From NCBI GenBank assembly GCA_947568835.1, contig OX387604.1, positions 29,489,351 through 29,553,350 on the forward strand: a DNA stretch of 64,000 nt, given 5' to 3'. Below, in pieces: positions 57,128 to 64,000 of the stretch. The notes below the pieces were generated by a model. That model was not told the origin of the DNA. It was given only the letters and a program-made list of their open reading frames with translations, and did no database searches. A program made the translations under genes and the position numbers. The DNA is from Protonemura montana. Its lineage: Eukaryota; Arthropoda; Insecta; Plecoptera; Nemouridae. Every line of letters starts with the position of its first letter. Within the stretch, counting starts at the first letter, position 1.

Positions 57128-57470
57128 TTGCATTGTAGGTACTATCTATATGAGATTGAGACCAAAGTTTGTAAACTAGAATTTATATTAACGGTTTGTA
57201 TACTAACGGTGAATGTTACCTCGGTATGTTTTTACTCTCCATTTATTACAAAACCAACTTATTATTCTACTCACTAGATTTATTATTTGCATTGTAGGTA
57301 CTATCTATATGAGATTGAGACCAAAGTTTGTAAACTAGAATTTATTTTAACGGTTTGTATACTAACGGTGAATGTTACCTCGGTATGTTTTTACTCTCCA
57401 TTTATTACGAAACCAACTTATGATTCTACTCACTAGATTTATTATTTGCATTGTAGGTATATGAGATTGA
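57128..57470. repeat. 159-bp tandem repeat, about 2.2 copies
   Basis: TTGCATTGTAGGTA recurs at 57128, 57287 and 57446, exactly 159 bases apart, and the intervening sequence is nearly identical. The last copy is cut by the Harbinger transposon at GATTGA. No coding function is seen. Confidence 0.9.
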
Positions 57471-57706
57471 GGGCCAGTTGTACAATGTCCTATTAAATAG
57501 TTTAATAGCCGCTATTAAATTTATTCGTCCATTAGCTCATTTTGGTGTATTACCACCTCCTATTAGTGTTTAAGAGGCGGCTAATAGCTACTTAATAGCC
57601 AGAATATTATTAGGAGGTTGAAGCTCCTCTTAAACTTTTATTCGACAAATAAGGCTGGTTGTTATGGCGATTTGTACACAAAGTTGAAATTCACAGTTCA
57701 AAAAAA

Positions 57707-59255
57707 ATGGCCGACTATCTCTTGAATTTTGACAGCGATGAGGAAGACGAACTTTTCGCGTTGTTGGCAGCAAGGGGGAGGCTGGCAAAGATCATTCGGC
57801 CTCGCGTAAATCATTTTGATATGTGGACAGATGCAGAATTTTTCATGTGGTTTCGATTAAGAAAACCCACTGTCCTCCTGCTTCTCGACCAAATAGTTCA
57901 TCACTTGGAGCACCAAACTGACCGGTTAGTTGGTATGGTCTTTGGTTGGTATCTTTCCCTGTAACGCCTGTACTAACTACTCAGCGTTAAAATTATAAAG
58001 TGGCCTAGGATCCAGAGCACTTAATGGGTTTTTTGCGTAGCACTTGCAAAAGTTGGCCTGCCTATATTTTTATGAGACACATAACCTAACTTTCATTATT
58101 TTTACTACTAGCAAGTATTGTCTCTGCATCAGCAGCTAATAAAGCTGGTAATTTTCTGCTCTAGCAATGATTCGGTGGCCCCAATAAATCAACTATTATT
58201 GGCCCTACGATTTTACGCTACCGGATGCATGTTGATATCTGTTGGCGACTTCACTGGCGTCCACAAGTCGACTGCATGCCGCATTGTTCAGCGGGTCAGC
58301 AGGGCCATTGCATTTCTGCGGCCACAATATGTTAAGTTTGCGCTGACGCAGCAAGAGGTGGAGGCTACTCAACTTAAATTCTACCAGATGAATAGCTTTC
58401 CTCTTGTCCGTGGGTGTATCGACTGCACTCACGTGAAAATCCAATCGCTAGGTAATAATTCCCAAAAACTACCTACTTACATTCTATACTTTCCTGTCAC
58501 ATTACCAACCTGGTTCCTTTATCTTCCCATATACTTCAGGAGGAGATAATGCTGAAGACTTCAGAAATAGGAAAGGTTTCTTTTCACTGAACGTACAAAC
58601 TGTTAGCGATGCACAGTTGCGCATATTAGATATAGTTACAAGGTGGCCAGGATCAGCACACGATCAGACCGTTTTCAACAACTCTGTCCTTCGAGCCCGC
58701 CTTCAAACAGGGGAGTTTGGAAATGGTTTGATCCTGGGTGATTCAGGCTACACCGTAAAACCGTATCTATTAACGCCTCTGCGTAATCCCAACCTCCCCG
58801 AAGAGCTATTGTACAATGAGAGCCAAATTCGAACACGCAGTACCGTAGAGCGGCAATATGGGACATGGAAACGTCGCTTCCCTGTGCTATCTCTGGGGAC
58901 GAGACTTAAAAATCTAGCCAACATTCAGGCGGTAATCGTGGCCTGTGCTGTCCTCCACAATCTGGCCATTGATCAGCATGAAGACGAGCCACCCCATGAC
59001 CCCGAGTTGCCACACCTTGATTTGGAGAGGGATCAAATGCCGGACCTTGACGTCAATCCACAGGGAGACAACAATGCTGTGCTAAATGCGGTCATTGAAA
59101 ATTTTAGGCAACTTCTCAAGAAATTTTTGACGATTCAATTAAAATACAGTTCATTTTTATTCCTTTTATTCATTTTTATTCTTAAGATGATCAAGCTGCG
59201 CTTGTTGGATTTCCGCATCAAGCAAGGCTGCTTGCAGCTTTGTTTCATTGATTGA
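57707..59255 (+). CDS. Harbinger transposase (DDE_4-type nuclease), three exons
   Basis: Exons are 57707-57924, 58165-58451 and 58540-59255, with GT-AG junctions, together 1,221 bases or 406 codons plus stop. The start is the ATG before MADYLLNFDSDEEDEL. A helix-turn-helix-like region (NQLLLALRFYATG, GVHKSTACRIVQRVS) leads to the DDE core: GCIDCTHVKI (first Asp), GDSGYTVKPYLLTP (second Asp) and STVERQYGTWKRRFP (Glu). CAVLHNLAI closes the fold. Splicing restores the frame in the middle of two codons, supporting the model. The last 90 bases overlap the end of the opposite gene. Confidence 0.92.
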
Positions 59256-61294
59256 CATTTTCAGTTTATGGAGCTCCGTTTTCTCCGCTTGCTCTGTGGC
59301 TGCAGCGACCTTCATTAGCTCGGCCAGCTCCCGCTTGGACTTGGCCAGCAGAGCGTAGTTTGATGAGCTACCGGATGGTAGGCTCTGTTGGCCAAGTCCA
59401 AGAGATGGTGTCCGCCTTCGCACCCAGTCTTTATTGTGAACAGCTGCACCTGTGAAAAGAAAGGACATAAGGGAAAGGACATAGGGGGAGTAAGGATAGA
59501 GGAGTAGGCTAGGAATAGGTCTTTCACTTTTAATTAAGGCCTAGCCTACATTGGTTTTTGTATTGAGGATTAAAATCGGTCCTGGACTGAAATATATTTT
59601 TAAAATATTGATGTTAAAAAAATGAAGTGCCAGGCTTCACCATTTAGTCAGAAGAATGATAGTAGAGCCTAGCTGCTGCTAATATTTTCTCAAAAAAAAT
59701 TAGCTGTTTTCACGCTGCTGAAGACCCATTATTAATGCTACATCAGTGTAGAAAGCAAATGTTGAACAATAAAGCGCAAAATGTTTGCAACATAAAAACC
59801 TGTAGGTCAATTCGCAATGCATCACCCAGTATGACCATGCCTACCTCGGCCACTGCTTGACAGCGATGGATGCTTCGCGCGTCGTAGCATGGAAGGACCA
59901 TAATCTTTTGTCCATTGTAAACTTTCTTCCTCCAGAATGGTTGGTTCTGGATCTGAAACCCCTGTGTCTGGCACTTTCAAATGAAGATCACCCATCATCA
60001 ACTGAAATAATAACCATTTGGATGTCAATAAATTGAAAATTTGCATGATACTACACAAACTTTCAGGACATTGTATTTTTAAGTAAATAGTAAGACCTGA
60101 AAAGTAAGCTTGTAGTAAGCCCTGAACTAGAAAGTACAGTTTCCGTAACAAATAAAACAGTGAATAAATCAATGCAGATATTCAAGTTCGAAATACATTT
60201 TAGGGAATAATTAGATGCAGAATAGAAGGTGAATAGTGTATGTACGCTAAAATCTTACTTCATCTTTGTTCAGAAGAGCTCCCTCGTCTTCCTCCTCGGA
60301 ATGCATATCCCTGTCCACCAGGGCTTGCCTACTGCTTGACGCTGCAAAAAATGCCAAGTCCTTGATTAGTATTTACGTGGCTCGATAAATCCTGCATAAT
60401 AATAAATAATATGTTATAATATTCTTCGAGTGCTTCCTGGCACAGTCGGTGAGACCAAGTCCAAGTTGGTTTGGTGAAGTGGTTCAGAGCCGTGGGTGAA
60501 TGTTGTGGTGAGTATCGGACTTGCTCTGTTGAGATTGACTTGTGGTCCTAAAAAGGACCTAAAAAGTCGATGTTTTGTCGGCGTTGGCATCAGTCCTGAA
60601 GATGTCGGCACCAACGCCGACGAAACGTCAACTTTTAGGTCCCTTTTAGGACCACATGTCAATCTCAACAGAGCAAGTCCGATACTCACCATAACAAGTC
60701 CAAGTTGCTTATAGGATGGTGCCTGCCATATAAGTTTGCTACAACAAGCAATTATTTACCTAGATCGCTGTCAAAGCATGCAGGCAAGCCTTTGGCCGAC
60801 AGGGATATCATTCCGAGGACTCCCTCTAAAACTGCCTCGTCCTTCTCTTTTGGAGGAGTGAATAGCCCGCCCCCAGTATGCAGCTGGTACTGCCTTCGCT
60901 CGCTGTGCATTTTTCTAGCACGGCGCTTCAAAGTATCAAATTTAAGCCTTAGTGATACTGCATTTCGTTTATTCAGCGTCCCGCTGTTGAACTCTTCAGT
61001 GATTTTGTCCCATGCTCGCAACTGTAGATAAAACAAATATGAGCATATCATTGGCAAGAATGTCTAGTGAGTCGGCCGAACAACTAGCCATGCAGCCTAA
61101 CCTAGTGCTCAAAGGCAAACATCGTTCAATAACTAAAAAATACAAAAATAAGTAAGATACCTTTTCACGCCAGTCGTGGCGTCTGTTTTTTTGCATTCTA
61201 TTATTCTGGCGTAATCATGAGCCACGGCTAATAATTGCTCGCAATCTACGCTGTTGAAGTTGGAAGTTCGAATACGCTTGCCTGCGTTCGCCAT
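59166..61294 (-). CDS. Harbinger Myb/SANT-like DNA-binding protein, five exons
   Basis: Proposed exons on the minus strand are 61294-61161, 61021-60760, 60341-60259, 60001-59845 and 59449-59166. The first two encode the Myb/SANT-like domain (RTSNFNSVDCEQLLAVAHDY, then RAWDKITEEFNSG and LKFDTLKRRARK). Later exons are acidic, then a coiled coil (LLAKSKRELAELMK ... AEKTELHKLKMS). In this superfamily the protein carries the transposase to the ends. Junctions 2-5 agree in phase, but exon 1 to exon 2 is one base out of phase; total length is 920. So there is a one-base lesion, or I have misplaced one splice site. Confidence 0.75.
60507..60690. mobile_element. 184-bp foldback element in a Harbinger intron
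   Basis: The left arm starts GGTGAGTATCGGACTTGCTC and the right arm ends with its inverted complement. Pairing continues inward for about 80 bp (TGTTGAGATTGACWTGTGGTCC, AGGACCTAAAA, CGGCGTTGG) with few mismatches. The whole unit would form one long hairpin. It lies between exons 2 and 3 of the Myb-like gene. No clear target duplication is seen. Confidence 0.88.
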
Positions 61295-61547
61295 CTTTGT
61301 TGACAGTCGAATGCTATTAATGTGAAGTAGGCGCCGTCGAATCGTCACGAGATATGTGATTAGCGGTACCAAATTCAAAAACAAAAATTGCTCTGGCGCG
61401 ATTTGCCGCTATTCGACGATTAGTTTCATAGGAGGTCTAACTGGCGTGGTAATACACCCACCGTTTTACAACCTCCTTTTAGCTTAATGGGTGAATAGCT
61501 AATAGGAGGTTAATAGGAGGTTTAAAAGGACATAGTACAACTGGCCC

Positions 61548-62330
61548 TAACCCTACTTGCACTTCATATCTTTTTGTTCACTCCCCATCGCTTGTCACCT
61601 GTCATTTCATTACCTAGAGTACGTACCTAATAAACGACCTCCACTGTGACCACCGCTTCACGATCCTTTCGTCAGTAATCAACGTAAATGTAGTGTAAGT
61701 TACTTCAGGACCGTCAAGACAGACAGACAGCCAGGCACACTGATTGTGCAACAGCTGATGTCGTACGGTTTTTCTGTGGACGGAAGTGAGCTATCACACT
61801 CAAGTTCGACTAATTTCTGCGCAAATGACATTATGTGAACGGCAAGCGCGTCACTTGCTATGATTTAAATTTGCTTTAATTTCTTACTTTATAATCATGT
61901 TCGTCTCGACGTTTATGGCACATACTTAACCGCAACGCACAAACTCAGTTGTGTACTTGATTATTTCGTCATGACTTGCTTGCTGGCGCACTCTCTCAGG
62001 ATGTAGGGGAATTAATTACTTTCCATTGTCTTAGAAAACTTTTCGTTGGGCGCCGTACAATATTGTGAAAACCGTTTCGCGAAACTAGTTTAAAGGCATG
62101 TTCTTCAGGTCTGTTCTTTTGGAAACATCGTCGCACCACTATTTAGTTCAGATGTAGCCAAGATTTAGGAACCTGAGCTAAAATATTTTAAAATTAAAAA
62201 CTAAAATAACTGTCCCAAGCGTAATTTACCTATATAAGGCGTGAAGCTGGCAACACCGTGTGAATCCTTTCAACTAACTTCACGGCTGTCTTGCCAGCCA
62301 GCTTGATTGTATCGTTATTCTTCTGTCTCG
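61548..62330. other. Intergenic region with a candidate core promoter
   Basis: No gene is seen up to 62230. TATATAAGGCG at 62231-62241 is a good TATA box on the plus strand, and TTCAACT about 35 bases later could be the initiator. This would place a transcription start about 100 bases before the first coding ATG of the following gene. Confidence 0.45.
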
Positions 62331-62333
62331 CAG

Positions 62334-63459
62334 CTAGCCCGTTCCAGCCTGTATGCGATCAAATTGACCACCGGGCAGATGGTGACCGACGAAGACACCA
62401 TCGAGTTCTCCTGCGTGTTATGTCAGAAGCAAATCACGTTTCCTCTCAAGAAGGGCCTTGTTTGTAAGCAGACTCGCACGACTAGCGGCTGATATCAGGC
62501 TTTACTTGGCTTAGACGCATAACACTTAAGTTCCCTAGATTAATGATATTTTCAAAACGCAAAGCATATTTATTGGATGAGCGGAGCAAACATTTCATTT
62601 GATAATCTGGAAAAAAAGCCGACTTTTTTTTAGTGTGTTTGTATGCTTTTTGCTAGGCAAAAGTTGGTACTGGCTAGGAATAAATTTACACGGCCTATTT
62701 GAAGTCACTGAACTATATCTGCAACGATGGTTTTTTGTAAAGTGGTCATCGGAAGACTCCATTTTGAAAAGCATAGAACAATTATATTTGTTTTTGCTTC
62801 AAATTTCGTGACGTTATTTTCATGTAACAGACTACGTGGCTCTGTGGCTATTTATGTCCAACAAAATTCACTTGGAAATTTCAATCCCGTATCAGATTTG
62901 CGCAAACTGGTCGAAAACGGCTGGAAATGTTTTTAATTCGTACATCATTTGTGAGCACGACCAAACGTGACATTTCGACGGTGATTTGATGGGATTTTCA
63001 TAATGATTTTTATGTAAAACTGGATTTCAAATTGCAATGAAATTATAGCTTTGGGAGGTAGCAGAGTTCATGATACAAAAGGAAACATTTGATTCTTTCC
63101 AGTTGACGACTTGACACCGAGTTACTATTTCAAAGTCCACCTGACTCGAGTCGACCCAAACATCAGACGCAATCTCACCAAGGAGGAGAAAGACGATCTT
63201 ATGCTGGAGCTGAGCCACCTTCTGATGGGCGACGCCGAGAGCATCGTGTACCAAGAGCAGTGGCTTGACGACAACCAACACTTGCACATCGAGTATCAAG
63301 TCTCAACGTACATCCGAAAAACAGTAGCCACTGGCGACGTGGAAACCAGCATCTTGCACGGCGCCTTCCTGATGCGCGTCGAGGACGTCAGCTTCTGCCC
63401 CGAAGAAGAAACGGTCGACGTCGATGGAGCAGTGACTCACTGGCCAAAACTTGATATTA
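62334..63459 (+). CDS. Unrecognised spliced gene, two exons visible
   Basis: Exon 1 ends at 62463 (donor GTAAGC) and exon 2 spans 63103-63459 (acceptor TTTCCAG, donor GTGAGT). Splicing joins ...PLKKGLVF to DDLTPSYYFKVHL in phase. Exon 1 may begin after the CAG at 62331-62333 or, if the TATA box at 62231 is used, contain the start ATG at 62379 (MVTDEDTIEFSCVLCQKQIT). Exon 2 encodes an acidic, soluble segment with LTKEEKDDLMLELSHLLMGD, EYQVSTYIRKTVATGDVETS and ILHGAFLMRVEDVSFCPEEE. I do not recognise the family. Codon use and GC resemble host genes, not the adjoining transposons. Confidence 0.6.
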
Positions 63460-63533
63460 GTGAGTCTTTCATTGGATTGTTACAGAGACTATGAGTTCGA
63501 TCCATTTCATGTCACCGTGCTGGAAGAGATTTA

Positions 63534-64000
63534 TCAAAGACTACCACAGACAAAGCTTGCACAGATATCCCATCCTTATGGGGCAATGACTACCACAGAC
63601 AAAGCTTGCACAGATATTCCATCCTTATGAGACAAAGACTACCAAAGACAAAGCTTGCACAGATATTCCATCCTTATGAGACAAAGACTACCAAAGACAA
63701 AGCTTGCACAGATATCCCATCCTTATGGGGCAAAGACTTCCACAGACAAAGCTTGCACAGATATCCCATCCTTATGGGGCAATGACTACCACAGACAAAG
63801 CTTGCACAGATATTCCATCCTTATGAGACAAAGACTACCAAAGACAAAGCTTGCACAGATATCCCATCCTTATGGGGCAAAGACTTCCACAGACAAAGCT
63901 TGCACAGATATCCCATCCTTATGGGGCAAAGACTACCACAGATAAAGCTTGCACAGATATCCCATCCTTATGAGGCAAAGACTACCGCAGATAAAGCTTG
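63534..64000. repeat. 49-bp minisatellite, at least 9.5 copies, running off the window
   Basis: The unit contains CAAAGCTTGCACAGATATCC and CATCCTTATG(G/A)G(G/A)CAAAGACT. Starts are 49 bases apart (63551, 63600, 63649 and onward). Two variants (GGGGCAA and GAGACAAAG) alternate in blocks. It lies just after the last visible exon donor, so it is probably intronic. Confidence 0.93.

Larger units (their letters stand above)
57471..61547. mobile_element. PIF/Harbinger DNA transposon with two convergent genes
   Basis: Inverted ends are GGGCCAGTTGTACAATGTCC on the left and GGGCCAGTTGTACTATGTCC on the right (one mismatch). Subterminal regions share (C)CTATTA and AGGAGGT motifs. Flanking trinucleotides are TGA and TAA, so a TWA-type target duplication is imperfect. 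Inside are a DDE transposase (+) and a Myb/SANT-like DNA-binding protein (-), the two-gene set of this superfamily. Confidence 0.92.

Noticed and set aside
63487-63560. A further exon reading DYEFDPFHVTVLEEIYQRL before the 49-bp array
   Set aside because: It would need a 26-base intron and the phase does not match the previous exon; kept only as a possibility if another upstream splice exists.

Overview
This is eukaryotic DNA, most likely from an arthropod. The evidence is TTAGG-type telomere-like repeats, spliced genes, replication-dependent histone genes with 3' stem-loops, 5S rRNA genes, and a dense load of non-LTR retrotransposons and DNA transposons. Species cannot be assigned from the sequence; a crustacean or chelicerate fits, but that is a guess.

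Layout. 1-1496: low-complexity C/G tracts, a diverged duplication and 5S-type spacer. 1497-8053: a nearly full-length I-like non-LTR element (ORF1 with zinc knuckles; ORF2 with endonuclease, reverse transcriptase and RNase H), flanked by a 12-bp target duplication and inserted at the terminator of a 5S rRNA gene. 8067-9924: two 5S genes on the minus strand with about 1 kb of interspersed CCTAA repeat between them. 11.55-21.4 kb: a 5'-truncated Jockey-like element (A1) split by a complete second element (A2, 14112-20615). 21463-23173: histone H1 (+) and H3 (-), tail to tail. 23205-25930: a Jockey-like element (C) between H3 and what looks like its promoter. 25934-26199: a divergent histone-type promoter with no H4 gene beside it. 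26520-32851: a full-length Jockey-like element (B). 33.5-45.1 kb: a minus-strand element (D) split by a plus-strand element (E, 34834-39550) and by a structurally complete hAT transposon (40038-43970). 45.1-49.4 kb: element F, split by a hAT-type MITE. 49.4-53.3 kb: a frameshifted piggyBac whose C-terminal cysteine-rich coding region has grown into a 31-copy minisatellite. 53.7-56.1 kb: 22-bp and 19-bp minisatellites, the latter inside a reverse-transcriptase remnant. 57471-61547: a two-gene PIF/Harbinger transposon. 62.3-63.5 kb: exons of an unrecognised, probably host, gene followed by a 49-bp minisatellite.

How it fits together. If the transposons are removed using their target duplications, the host sequence becomes 5S - 5S - about 1.6 kb - H1 - H3 - divergent promoter. 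That is a linked 5S/histone locus that has been colonised and partly destroyed. Most retrotransposon ORFs carry one to three frameshifts or stops. The hAT transposase (621 codons in five exons) and the Harbinger transposase (406 codons in three exons) have reading frames that close exactly when spliced. All gene models are read by eye; no alignment or search was run.
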